Origin: Candidatus Sericytochromatia bacterium
GTDB lineage: Bacteria; Cyanobacteriota; Sericytochromatia; UBA7694
Direction: 5' to 3'
Length of the DNA stretch: 64,000 nt
Assembly (NCBI GenBank): GCA_018780035.1
Contig: JADMKE010000005.1
Span: 62,001-126,000, forward strand
A model generated the notes under the pieces. The model was not told the DNA's origin, did not search any database, and was given only the letters and a program-made list of their open reading frames with translations. Position numbers and translations under genes: made by a program. This document shows positions 16,588 to 25,882 of this stretch, piece by piece (position 1 is the stretch's first letter; each line of letters begins with the position of its first letter).

Positions 16588-17397
16588 TCACTTGTCTAAG
16601 CGAATCAGCTTTTCTTTGATGCCCTTGGGGCCCACCTGCAGCAAGACAAAATGCGGATAGGCCCCACCCTCGGGCGAAAAATAGAGCGGCATGCGGTAGA
16701 GCGGTGCCCCTGCGCCGCCGCTGATCAGCCATTTCACGCCTTCGCTCTCCATTTTGTCGTAGATATGGATATGGCCCATAAAGACATAATTCACTTTGTG
16801 TTTTTCGACGATCTTGATCAGGGCCTCAGAACCCTCGTTGAAGGCATAAAACCAGAAGATATTCTGGGGCGGATGATGCATCACCACAAATTTATAACGC
16901 TTTTTAACGGATAGCACCTGATTCACCCAGTTGAGCTGGGTCTGGGTCAGCCGCTTCTCGGCATTGTCGAGCCAGACAAAGCGATCGGGACCATAGTCCA
17001 TCACAAAGTCGCTGGGGCCAAAAAAAGCCGTGTACCAGCGCCGACCTTGGTGGTAGATCTCGTGATTGCCTATCGCAGGCAAAACCGGAAAAGGGGCCTG
17101 TTTGAGCAGTTTTAAAAAGTTCAGGTACTCCTGTTTGCGGCCCTCGGGCACAAAATCGCCACTGTGTAACATAAAACGGGGCTGAAAGGGCTGGGCCCGT
17201 TTAAAAATATTCAGCAAAATGGCATCCCCATCGCGGTTATCGCCAGCAACAACAAAGCTGTAACTCTGGGTTTGGGTCTGTTTTTGTAACTTGGCCCGGT
17301 TCTGCAGATTTAAACCTGGAGGGGATTGGGCAAAGCTTGGCGCTGAAAACACAGACATTGCCAGCGCCAGAAAACAGCCCGAGATCCCTGTCTTCAT
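16588..17397 (-). CDS. Secreted calcineurin-like metallophosphoesterase
   Basis: A 269-residue protein with a cleavable signal peptide (MKTGISGCFLALAMSVFSAPSFAQ). Metallophosphoesterase motifs appear in order: VVAGDNRDG (D53; the usual DxH is D-N-R here), LHSGDF (D81), GNHE (N111, H112), VMHHPP (H174) and MGHIH (H209, H211). The dimetal centre is therefore mostly complete, with the first-motif His replaced. It probably hydrolyses phosphoesters in the periplasm; the substrate is unknown. It is the downstream gene of a close pair (7 nt) with the cysteine-cluster protein at 17405. Confidence 0.85.
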   Translation of the reverse strand: MKTGISGCFLALAMSVFSAPSFAQSPPGLNLQNRAKLQKQTQTQSYSFVVAGDNRDGDAILLNIFKRAQPFQPRFMLHSGDFVPEGRKQEYLNFLKLLKQAPFPVLPAIGNHEIYHQGRRWYTAFFGPSDFVMDYGPDRFVWLDNAEKRLTQTQLNWVNQVLSVKKRYKFVVMHHPPQNIFWFYAFNEGSEALIKIVEKHKVNYVFMGHIHIYDKMESEGVKWLISGGAGAPLYRMPLYFSPEGGAYPHFVLLQVGPKGIKEKLIRLDK

Positions 17398-17404
17398 GGT
17401 TTTT

Positions 17405-18682
17405 TCATTGGGCCAAGCCCAAATTGAGGGACAAAGCGATTTTCATCAGGCCCAAACAGTCTTCGCTGTTCAATTCGGTAATTCCCTGCTGCTCCACCCA
17501 ATCACGCCGCTGAGAATAACGACCTTCGACCAGATTGACAGCCTGGCTGAGATGTTTGAGATTTAAAGGCTGCTGTGTACGTGAACGGTAATAATGGGCC
17601 ATCATTTGAATCATCAAGAGATGTAAACTGAGCAGAAAATATTTCTGGGAAAAAGAAATGGATTCGTAAAAGGGGTTTTTATACGGCATCGCCATCAATT
17701 TGCGAATTAAAAACTGTTCCAAAAAGGCATTTAAACTTTCCCGTTCAGCCGCATCCAAACTGGGCCAGGGACTCTGGCCGTGATAAATCTTGCGGGCATG
17801 GTCAAGCAGGGGCAAAAACGAAGGTTCCAATAATTGAAAAAACCATTCAAGAGCCTGTTTTTGTTCAGCGATGGGGGCTGCAGCCAAACTCAATTCACTT
17901 GAACGCCGCATTTGCTCGCGGTAGAGCCATTGCAAGTGTTGGGGGCTGAGGGCTGAGAGTTCGTCTTGTAAACAGAAGTATTCCAAGCTGTAGCAGAGAG
18001 AAGCATAGCGCTGCAAAGGGGTATTAACCTGCAATTGCAAGACATCCAACATCAAAGCCACCCAAAGATAATTTTGGGCTTTGCCCAATTCACCCGCATA
18101 ATATTTTTCGGGCAAGTGCAAAGGCAGCGAGCGCTCATGGCGGGGCTGGGGCTCAAAATAATAATAGACTTGGCAATCGCCCGTTAGAAGGCTGGGAGCC
18201 GTCTGACAACTGCCAAGCAAATAATCGCTGCCATAGCGGTTATCATGACGCAATGCCACACGCGGATAGCGCCTACAGACATCGGGTAGGGCCTCTTCAC
18301 CGTAATTGGCATGGATATAACAGCGGTTATCCGGCTCCAAAAAAATACAGCGATTGCTGTTGTCCTGCCGCCGCATATCTGCGAAATTATTGGCTGTGGT
18401 CTCTTCCAACTTGGTAAATGGACGTTGAAAGCGACCTGAAGGGTCGTTGTGAAAATGCGTATACCAGCGCTCATAATAACGTTGGCTGAGGTGAATACGC
18501 CAAGGCAAGGCACAACACACACCACATTGAGAACAGCTAAACCGCTCCAGATCCGCAGTGGTTAAAACCAGGGTCTCGAAGGGGTGTTCGGGAAAGGTCT
18601 CAATCAAGGCGGCCATCTGCTCAAAACAGGGACTTTTGAGGGGTATTAATTTGGCTGTTTGTGCGTTTGACTCAACAGACAT
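17405..18682 (-). CDS. YkgJ/FliB-like cysteine-cluster protein
   Basis: A 425-residue cytoplasmic protein with the cluster FSCSQCGVCC (C50, C53, C56, C57), further cysteines at C112, C121 and C136 (LPDVCRRYP), and one in GSCQTAPS. This arrangement is that of the YkgJ zinc/iron-cluster family and of FliB (flagellin lysine N-methylase), which uses such a cluster in a radical SAM-like reaction. The C-terminal about 250 residues are helical, also as in FliB-like proteins. No flagellin gene is near, so a methylase role for another protein is only a possibility. It has a divergent promoter region with the HEAT gene. Confidence 0.65.
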   Translation of the reverse strand: MSVESNAQTAKLIPLKSPCFEQMAALIETFPEHPFETLVLTTADLERFSCSQCGVCCALPWRIHLSQRYYERWYTHFHNDPSGRFQRPFTKLEETTANNFADMRRQDNSNRCIFLEPDNRCYIHANYGEEALPDVCRRYPRVALRHDNRYGSDYLLGSCQTAPSLLTGDCQVYYYFEPQPRHERSLPLHLPEKYYAGELGKAQNYLWVALMLDVLQLQVNTPLQRYASLCYSLEYFCLQDELSALSPQHLQWLYREQMRRSSELSLAAAPIAEQKQALEWFFQLLEPSFLPLLDHARKIYHGQSPWPSLDAAERESLNAFLEQFLIRKLMAMPYKNPFYESISFSQKYFLLSLHLLMIQMMAHYYRSRTQQPLNLKHLSQAVNLVEGRYSQRRDWVEQQGITELNSEDCLGLMKIALSLNLGLAQ

Positions 18683-18785
18683 GCAGGCAAAAAGCCTCTT
18701 TCCGAACTTTGTAAAAACAGAACATTAATTTACAAGTATACTGTATTGCGGATCAATTATAGATTTCAACCAAGGAGCCCCGTTT

Positions 18786-21700
18786 TTGGAAGTCACTGAG
18801 CGTCTCTTGCTGCAACTTCGTCATCCCAGCGCCCATATGCGTGAATCCGCTGCGCTTGAGCTTGTCTTGGTGGCCGATCAACAGGCCTTCCAGCCGCTCA
18901 CAGAAGCCCTCAGCGATCGCGACAGCGATGTTCGCAGAACCGTGATTCAGGCCTTGGCTGGATTGAATTTAACCGAAGCCTTGCCCCATTTTTTGCCACT
19001 TTTGCAAGACCCCGAACCCAGCGTCGTGCAAGCGGCCTGCGATGCCCTGATTAAATTTGGCGAACCGGCCGCCCAGATCTTGCTCAAAGAACTGCAACAC
19101 CCCGATTGGATGGCCCGCAAGGCCGCTTTGGAAGTATTGCAATCGCTGCGCAGCTTTTGCCCGCTCGACCAGATTCTGAGTCTCTTGGAGGCTCCTGAGT
19201 GGGAAATTCGCGAAAGTGTGGCCCGCTTTTTGGTCGGTAGCCAAGATGAAAAAGTGACCCAGGCCCTGCTCAACGTCTTGCGTCTGGATTCCGATCGGGA
19301 AGTCAAAATGGCGGCCTGTAAGGCCTTGGGCAATTCGGGAGACAAACGCGTGATCGAGCCGCTTTTACTGGTCATGCGCCAGACCGATGACGAAAGTCTG
19401 AGGTTGGCAGCCGGAGAAGGACTGGCCCGCATGGGTGGCGTAATTTCAGAGGCCGTGGTCAGGCAGGTCTTGCAAGACCACCGCGCACCCGTCAGAAGCC
19501 TGGGGGCCCAAATTTTGGGACATGTCAGGGCAGAACAGGCCCTGCCTCCCCTGATGGAGATGTTACATGATGATACGCGCGAAGTGCGAATGGCTGCAGC
19601 TTTGGCCCTGAGCCAGATTCAGCCCGAAGAAGCACTCTGGGTCTTGCTTTACCATGTTTTTCTCCAAGAACCAGAAATGAGCCCCGAAGCCGTATTGGAA
19701 TTGGGTCAGCGCGAAGACCGCCGTGCGATACCCTACCTCTTGGGTGAAGTGGCGCGTTTGGAAGGCCAAAGCTGGCAAGATGTGATCCTGACTGCACTGG
19801 GCAATTTGGGAGAAAGTGATACGATCTTACCGCTGTCAGTGTATTTAAAATCACCCCAGGCCCCGATTCGCATGGCAGCGGCACAATCGCTGGGCCGCAT
19901 TGGCCATTCCCTGGCAATTGACTATTTGATTGCGGCCTTGTCCGACCGCGATGAAGCGGTTTTGTATCAGGTGGTGGAGTCTCTGCACCGGATTGAACCG
20001 GCTTCTGAACAGTGGCAAATCCTTTTAAACCTGCTCTCGCCCGATCCCGAAGAGCGTTTGAGCGTCTTGGACTATTTTTCTGAAAATCTCGATGAGCGTT
20101 TGCACGATTTCTTTTTAAATTTGCTCGAACAGGAACAGGATCTGGCTGTGCGCGAGCGTCTCTGCCAAATCCTCCGCAAACACCCTGACTGGTTGAGTCT
20201 GGATGCCTGGTTGGCGCTTTTACAAAAAGAGACGGACCACGCCGTACGCATTGCCATTCTCACAACGTTGGCCGCCTTTCCGCAATTGGATTCCCCGGCC
20301 GGACAGCGGGTTTTATTGGCCTTGCTGGAAGATCGCGATGAGACCATTCGCTTGGCAGCAACACAGGTTTTACCCAAATTGGGTGCTTCGCTGATCCCCC
20401 TTCTGCATCAGCGTCTCCAGCATGAAATTTGGTTTGTGCGGGTGGCGGCCATTCAGACACTGGCGAAAATGGGCGACGAAGCCTCTTTGCGGATTCTGTT
20501 GCAGGCCTTGGAAGACAAAGACCGCGATGTGCGCCGAGCCGCGGTCGCCGCTCTGGGGCAAATGGGCAATCTGCAAGCGGTTGACCCCTTGCTCGATGCG
20601 CTCGAAAATGGGATGCGTGATGTACGTGAAGCCGCAGCCACGGCTTTGGGTGAATTAAAAGATCTTCAGGCTGTAGAAGCCCTGCAGACAGCTTTAATTG
20701 AAGACGAAGCTGCAGAAGTGCGGACTGCCTCAGCCCGTTCTTTGGCGTATTTGGGAGATGTGCGCGCGGTTTCAGATCTCTTGGACACCCTGGCTGAAGA
20801 TGAAGAAGAGGCCGTCCGCGAAGCCTGTGCCTTGGCTCTGGGCAGCTTGGGCGAACCGGCTGCTTTAGACGGCCTGTTTCAGGCCCTCGAAGATGAGTCG
20901 GTCAAGGTGGGTATGGCAGCAATTGAAGCCCTGGGCCGGATTGCCGATCCTGCAGCGCTGGCCCCTCTGCTTGAGACCTTGGAATTTGGCACCCGCGATT
21001 TAAGAGCCGTGACAGCGCAGGCCCTGGGCCGCTTAAACGAACCCGCTGCGGTTCCCGCCCTGATCGAAGCCCTGCAAGATGAAGGGCTGGCCGTCCGCGT
21101 GGCGGCAGCCAGTGCGCTGGGCCATTTGGCAGCCTCGGAAGCGGCCGAGCCACTGGCTGAATTGCTGGGCCAAGATGAACTGCAATTGGGGCAAGCAGCA
21201 GCCCTGGCCTTGGTGCAATTGGGAGAATCGGCCCAGCCCATGCTCTATGAAAAACTCAAACTTTTGCCTGCGCCTGTTTTCCCCCCCTTGTTGGCAGCTT
21301 TGGCCGAGACGCCAGAGACTTATCCCTTGCCAGAATTGCTCAAGAAAATCCAAAGCCTCTCAGAAGAGCTACAAATGCAGGCCTTGCCTTACCTCAGTGC
21401 CTGGCCCAGTGCAGAGATTTCACCCTTTTTGGTCGATTTTTTGCGCCGCAGCGAGCAGTCGGAATTGCGCCAAGTACTTTTTGACGTCTTGATTGCAAAT
21501 CGGGCCTTGGAGGGAACCAGTGAATTGCTCCAAGATTGGGATCAAGATATCAAGGTCATGGCGGTGCGGGCCTTGGGTAAAATGGGGCAGGCCGGACTGG
21601 AAATTTTGCGCAATGCCTTTGATTCTCCTGATGAAGCTCTGCGCTATGCCATTCTTCAGGTCTTTTCCCAGGTGCAAGATGTCGAGACCCTGGGCTTTTT

Positions 21701-22817
21701 ACACAAGGCCCTGACCCTCTCGCATCTGGGTTTGGCTCAGGCCGCTGTTCAAGCTCTTTATGCCATGGGCGAAGCGGCTTTCCCGGTTTTAAAAGAGGCC
21801 CTGGATCATCCCGAGCGCAGTATTCGCCAGATGTCGGCCCGGACCTTGATGAAATTGCAACCCCAGGAATCGCTTTGGTCTTATTTGGTTGAGATCAACA
21901 GCCAATCCCCGGTCCAACGCGAGCGCTCGGCTGAGTCTTTGCAAAAGTTTGGCTATTCAGAATCGGTTTCTTCACTTTTGCGGGCACTCGAAGACGAAAA
22001 CAACCGCGTGCGCAGCCAAGCCACCCGCTCTTTGGGACTGCTAAAGGTGGTTCAATCCCGCCCCTTGCTCTTTGATGTACTCAAAGACTGGCACCGTGAT
22101 GTCCGTGAAGCGGCAGTGGAAGCCCTGGGACTAATTGGCGTCGCCGAAGATCAGTACCTCTTGCTGGAAATGTTGGGTGACCCAGATATCCACGTGCGCA
22201 ACGCCACTCTGGCTGCCCTGGCCCGGATGGGCAATTTAATTCCACTCAAAGCCGCTTTGACAGATGTTTTCCCCGAGGTACGCAGCAAAGCGGTTCACAC
22301 CTTGGGTCTTTTGGGGGCTGAAGATGCCAAAACAGACCTGCTCGAACTCTTGCAATCAGACCCCGATGCCCAGGTGAGAGCCGAAGCAGCCTGGAGTCTG
22401 GGTGAAATCGTTTTTGCGGAGCGGGTTGAGCCGTTGATTCAAGCGCTGGAAGACCCGGCTCTGGAAGTGCGTTGGGCAGCTGCTCAGGCCTTGGGAAAAA
22501 CCCAAGACCCCCAGGCTCTGGAACCCCTCTGTCAGATTCTCTCAGCCTCAGGGGCCGACTATCTTGTGGATATTCGCCTGCAGCAGATGGCTGTGGCCGC
22601 ATTGGGCCGAATCGGCGATGTGCGCGCTTTGCCCATTTTGATTGAAATGGTCTACAAACCCTATTGGGAAGATGCCGAGTTGCGCAAACAGGCCCTGCGG
22701 GCCCTGGCCGAACTCGATGCCCCCGAAAGTATTGCGGTCTTGCGGGAAATGCAGGACTTTCATGAACCTGCGATTGCCAGCTTGGCCCAGCAATTGCTGG
22801 CTCAGTTGGACGTTTAG
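18786..22817 (+). CDS. Giant HEAT-repeat protein (1343 aa)
   Basis: The whole protein is built of about 31-residue HEAT repeats of the PBS-lyase/E-Z type, with the recurring pattern L-x-D-x-D-x-x-V-R-x-x-A-A-x-A-L-G-x-L/I-G (for example DKDRDVRRAAVAALGQMG). By rough count there are more than 35 repeats with few interruptions. There is no signal peptide and no catalytic domain. It is a protein-binding scaffold; short E/Z-type HEAT proteins act as phycobilin lyases in cyanobacteria, but this length points to a general scaffold. The start is TTG at 18786 with AAGGAG 8 nt upstream; no ATG or GTG gives a better fit. It is monocistronic. Confidence 0.85.
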   Translation: MEVTERLLLQLRHPSAHMRESAALELVLVADQQAFQPLTEALSDRDSDVRRTVIQALAGLNLTEALPHFLPLLQDPEPSVVQAACDALIKFGEPAAQILLKELQHPDWMARKAALEVLQSLRSFCPLDQILSLLEAPEWEIRESVARFLVGSQDEKVTQALLNVLRLDSDREVKMAACKALGNSGDKRVIEPLLLVMRQTDDESLRLAAGEGLARMGGVISEAVVRQVLQDHRAPVRSLGAQILGHVRAEQALPPLMEMLHDDTREVRMAAALALSQIQPEEALWVLLYHVFLQEPEMSPEAVLELGQREDRRAIPYLLGEVARLEGQSWQDVILTALGNLGESDTILPLSVYLKSPQAPIRMAAAQSLGRIGHSLAIDYLIAALSDRDEAVLYQVVESLHRIEPASEQWQILLNLLSPDPEERLSVLDYFSENLDERLHDFFLNLLEQEQDLAVRERLCQILRKHPDWLSLDAWLALLQKETDHAVRIAILTTLAAFPQLDSPAGQRVLLALLEDRDETIRLAATQVLPKLGASLIPLLHQRLQHEIWFVRVAAIQTLAKMGDEASLRILLQALEDKDRDVRRAAVAALGQMGNLQAVDPLLDALENGMRDVREAAATALGELKDLQAVEALQTALIEDEAAEVRTASARSLAYLGDVRAVSDLLDTLAEDEEEAVREACALALGSLGEPAALDGLFQALEDESVKVGMAAIEALGRIADPAALAPLLETLEFGTRDLRAVTAQALGRLNEPAAVPALIEALQDEGLAVRVAAASALGHLAASEAAEPLAELLGQDELQLGQAAALALVQLGESAQPMLYEKLKLLPAPVFPPLLAALAETPETYPLPELLKKIQSLSEELQMQALPYLSAWPSAEISPFLVDFLRRSEQSELRQVLFDVLIANRALEGTSELLQDWDQDIKVMAVRALGKMGQAGLEILRNAFDSPDEALRYAILQVFSQVQDVETLGFLHKALTLSHLGLAQAAVQALYAMGEAAFPVLKEALDHPERSIRQMSARTLMKLQPQESLWSYLVEINSQSPVQRERSAESLQKFGYSESVSSLLRALEDENNRVRSQATRSLGLLKVVQSRPLLFDVLKDWHRDVREAAVEALGLIGVAEDQYLLLEMLGDPDIHVRNATLAALARMGNLIPLKAALTDVFPEVRSKAVHTLGLLGAEDAKTDLLELLQSDPDAQVRAEAAWSLGEIVFAERVEPLIQALEDPALEVRWAAAQALGKTQDPQALEPLCQILSASGADYLVDIRLQQMAVAALGRIGDVRALPILIEMVYKPYWEDAELRKQALRALAELDAPESIAVLREMQDFHEPAIASLAQQLLAQLDV

Positions 22818-22849
22818 CTCTAACAAGAGGCTTTGAGCCAACTTTGTGC

Positions 22850-22877
22850 TTGTGTGAATCGCGAGATTTGGTATATT
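22850..22877 (+). promoter_or_regulatory. Promoter predicting a leaderless mRNA
   Basis: TTGTGT (22850-22855), 16 nt and TATATT (22872-22877) lie exactly 7 nt before the ATG at 22885. No Shine-Dalgarno sequence is present, so transcription should start at or next to the start codon. Confidence 0.5.
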
Positions 22878-22884
22878 ACAATTC

Positions 22885-23916
22885 ATGAAAAAATCCACCC
22901 AAATCCTCTTCTCTGCGCTACTCGGTTTGAGCCTGATTCCTGTTGCTGGCCTGTTCTACCTCAATCTGCAGGCCGATAAAATGCTCTATTACAAATACGG
23001 CAAAGCCTATTGGCTCAAAGCCAATCCCGCCCAATGCGACGATTACCGCAAAGGCTATTTTAAAGATTTGCGCCCTGGCGCTTCCGCTGATAGCAATCTC
23101 GATCTGAGCTGTGAAGCGGCCTTAAAGCTCACGGCAGAATCACGTTTTGCCAGCAATTCTGAGGGAATGAACATCCACTACCGGGTCTTTCCCGATCAGA
23201 CACCCAAATCCACAAGCAAATCCACAACAACCAAAGCCTCTGCGGATGCCCCCCTGCTTTTACACGTCTCAGGCATCACTTCGACCTGGCTGAATGGGGC
23301 GCGTTATGCCAAAGCCGCTGAACGCATGGGTTTTCAGCTGATCTCCATGGAAATGCGCAACCATGGGATCTCCGACCACAATCAAGCGGGAGTGAGCTAC
23401 GGCTGCAAAGAAAAAGAAGATGTCAAAGCGGTCTTAAGCGCGCTGCAGAAAGACTTTCCTCAACGCCCCATCTTACTCTGGGGCAGCTCCGGGGGCAGCA
23501 TGGCCATTCTCAACGCCGCTCCCAGCCTGCCCAGCCAATTTCCCCAGGTCAAAGCCCTGCTGGTCGAAAGCCCCAGCAGTTCGCTGCGCGATGTGGCCGA
23601 GTCCAAAAGTCCCGGCCTGCCCCCCTGGCTTTACGAAACAGCCATTGGCATTGCCGGCATGCGCGCTGGTGTGAAGTTTCAAGACTGTGCAGCCACCACT
23701 CTGGCTCCCGAGGTCAAATTGCCGACCTGGGTCGTGGTCAATCAGGAAGATCCCCTGACTCCCCCCTGGATGGCAAAAAAAATTCATGCAGCTCTGCCTG
23801 CCGCATTGCGCAGCCTGACCATTTACCCCCACGGTGGCCACGAGGCAGTCTGGAATGGCCAACCCGAGCCATACGAGGCAGATTTGCGTAAATTCTGGGA
23901 GCAGGGTAGGTTGTAG
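22885..23916 (+). CDS. Membrane-anchored alpha/beta hydrolase
   Basis: A 343-residue protein with an N-terminal hydrophobic anchor (about 7-28), no lipobox, and an alpha/beta hydrolase fold. The nucleophile elbow is WGSSGGS (S202), the acid is probably in NQEDPLTPP, and the His is in PHGGHEAVW. HVSGITSTW is the oxyanion-side strand and MEMRNHGISD (156-165) matches the fold's first crossover. The substrate is unknown; esterase or lipase activity is likely. A Ser/Thr/Lys-rich insertion (about 107-121) sits before the core. The likely promoter is 7 nt from the ATG, so the mRNA may be leaderless. No partner genes are seen. Confidence 0.8.
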   Translation: MKKSTQILFSALLGLSLIPVAGLFYLNLQADKMLYYKYGKAYWLKANPAQCDDYRKGYFKDLRPGASADSNLDLSCEAALKLTAESRFASNSEGMNIHYRVFPDQTPKSTSKSTTTKASADAPLLLHVSGITSTWLNGARYAKAAERMGFQLISMEMRNHGISDHNQAGVSYGCKEKEDVKAVLSALQKDFPQRPILLWGSSGGSMAILNAAPSLPSQFPQVKALLVESPSSSLRDVAESKSPGLPPWLYETAIGIAGMRAGVKFQDCAATTLAPEVKLPTWVVVNQEDPLTPPWMAKKIHAALPAALRSLTIYPHGGHEAVWNGQPEPYEADLRKFWEQGRL

Positions 23917-23983
23917 GTGTTAAACTGATGCAGGCAAAAGAAAAGCCGAAACCAAAGCTGGACAAAATAAGGGAGAACCCAAG

Positions 23984-24772
23984 ATGAAAAGCCATGAAGT
24001 GGATTACGAGATCTTTGGCGACGATATGCAATTGGTGGAGATTGAACTGGATCCCGGCGAAACCGTGATCGCTGAAGCCGGTGCCATGAACTGGATGGAA
24101 GATGGCATCACCTTTGAAGCCAAAATGGGCGACGGTTCTAAACCGGACAAGGGCCTGTTTGGCAAATTGATGGATGCAGGCAAACGTGCCTTGACAGGCG
24201 AGTCGATTTTTATGACCCATTTCACCCACCAGGGCCAAGGCAAAAAGCGCGTGGCGTTTGGCGCTCCTTATCCGGGAAAGATTCTGCCAATTAATCTGTC
24301 TGAATTTGGTGGCACATTGTTGTGCCAAAAAGACGCCTTTCTCTGCGCCGCTTTGGGCACCGAGGTCTCCATCGCCTTTCAGAAAAAACTGGGTGCCGGC
24401 TTTTTTGGCGGCGAAGGCTTTATTCTGCAAAAGCTGACAGGGGATGGCATGGCTTTTATCCATGCCGGTGGCACCTTGATCAAACGCGAACTCAAGGGCG
24501 AGACCTTGCGGGTCGATACCGGTTGTGTGGTGGCCTTTTCGCCCAGCATTGACTACGATATCGAACGCGCAGGCAATTTAAAATCGATGTTCTTTGGCGG
24601 CGAAGGCCTGTTTTTGGCCACCCTCAAAGGTCACGGTACAGTCTATCTGCAGAGTTTGCCCTTCTCACGTTTGGCAGATCGGATTATCCAGTCTGCACCT
24701 TCAATTGGCGGCAGTTCCAAAGGAGAGGGCTCTGTGCTTGGCAATATCGGCGGGCTGATTGGCGGCAGATAA
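23984..24772 (+). CDS. AIM24/TIGR00266 family protein
   Basis: A 262-residue beta-rich protein of the AIM24 family, known from bacterial operons and a mitochondrial membrane-organising protein. Recognisable segments are [20 protein letters not shown] near the start, the central Gly-rich [14 protein letters not shown] and [15 protein letters not shown], a repeated signature of the family, and the Gly-rich C-terminal tail GGLIGGR. The biochemical function is not established for the bacterial members. The protein is predicted cytoplasmic, without signal or membrane segments. GGGAG precedes the ATG. It stands 67 nt downstream of the hydrolase gene and may share its transcript. Confidence 0.88.
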   Translation: MKSHEVDYEIFGDDMQLVEIELDPGETVIAEAGAMNWMEDGITFEAKMGDGSKPDKGLFGKLMDAGKRALTGESIFMTHFTHQGQGKKRVAFGAPYPGKILPINLSEFGGTLLCQKDAFLCAALGTEVSIAFQKKLGAGFFGGEGFILQKLTGDGMAFIHAGGTLIKRELKGETLRVDTGCVVAFSPSIDYDIERAGNLKSMFFGGEGLFLATLKGHGTVYLQSLPFSRLADRIIQSAPSIGGSSKGEGSVLGNIGGLIGGR

Positions 24773-24916
24773 GCTGAACGAAAGCCATTAAAAGTCATTT
24801 TTCAATCGCAGAGATTTGGTTATGACCCGGGGCAATCGGTTCAGTTAAGCAGCATAAAAAATTTGTGTTGCTTATTTTTTTTTGTTACAATCTTGTTATA
24901 AAAGTGCTGACAACTT

Positions 24917-25882
24917 ATGAATTTCAAAACAATACAAGACTTACAAGCAAAAAAAGAGACCTTAAATCAAGAAAGAAAAGCCAACTCCCACAAATATGTG
25001 GAAGGGGGTCTCTCGCTTTTATCTAAAGCTTCAGAGAGCAAATTTTCTCATCAACAAGAGCTGAGCGAGTGCCATGCACTATTTTTGAAAGCCCTGCAAT
25101 ATAACCGCAAAGATCCCATGCCCTATATTGGTTTGGCCCATTTGCGGGTGATCGTAGGAGACAGATCTCTTGCACTTAAATATGTCAAAAAAGCCCTTCG
25201 CCTTGATCCCAATCATACCGAAGCCCAAAATCTGTTCCATTTTTTAGCGAGAAAAAGCCCAGCAATTCCACCAGAAAAAAAACAAATCCCAGAAATAAAA
25301 ATACTTGATGCTGAAGAAGAATGTCTTGGTCTTCAAATTGCCGAACACATCCTGGCATTGAAACAGGTCCTAAAAGAAGTTGAATCAAAAGTGCTTCAAA
25401 ATAAGTTTGATTTATTGGCGTTGGATCATTATCTCAGCAGGCAAGAAATAGCGTATCAGACAAATTTAAAACAAATTTCAATTTGGTCCCATCGACAGGG
25501 CTCTGACGCTCTTTATTTCCAAATCAAAGATTGGGAAAGGGATCTCGTTCAACTCAAAAAAAATCGCGATCTGGCTCAAACTTACACACAATTAGAGCAA
25601 GAGATCCAGAACCTCACGGGCGAAGTGAGAGAAAATATTTTAGCGCTTCATCGAAAGCAAGTCTTCCCCTTGCAGGCAGAAACACTGTTGGAAAAATATT
25701 TGGACCGCTGCGATTATTTTGCAGACAGACTAGACAATTTAGAAGCCCAAAACAGGAGTATTGCCATCTTAGAGCCCATTTATCAAGAGCTGGTTGAAAA
25801 TATTGAAATTTTTAGAAATATTTTAGATGAGATTCTGGCAGAAGCCGAGTTAGGAGCCCCTTCATGCCCTATGGTTCCCTGA
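24917..25882 (+). CDS. TPR and coiled-coil protein, first gene of an unknown operon
   Basis: A 321-residue cytoplasmic protein. Residues about 49-112 form at least two TPR-like helical hairpins (ALFLKALQYNRKDPMPYIGLAHL and LALKYVKKALRLDPNHTEAQN), and the rest (about 130-315) is alpha-helical with heptad character. There is no signal peptide. It is the first gene of a four-gene operon and overlaps the next gene by 19 nt. TPR proteins often serve as chaperones for large secreted or membrane-inserting partners, and the next gene encodes a large coiled-coil protein with a hydrophobic hairpin; that link is an inference. The ATG has no clear ribosome binding site. The gene is richer in A and T than its flanks. 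Confidence 0.6.
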   Translation: MNFKTIQDLQAKKETLNQERKANSHKYVEGGLSLLSKASESKFSHQQELSECHALFLKALQYNRKDPMPYIGLAHLRVIVGDRSLALKYVKKALRLDPNHTEAQNLFHFLARKSPAIPPEKKQIPEIKILDAEEECLGLQIAEHILALKQVLKEVESKVLQNKFDLLALDHYLSRQEIAYQTNLKQISIWSHRQGSDALYFQIKDWERDLVQLKKNRDLAQTYTQLEQEIQNLTGEVRENILALHRKQVFPLQAETLLEKYLDRCDYFADRLDNLEAQNRSIAILEPIYQELVENIEIFRNILDEILAEAELGAPSCPMVP

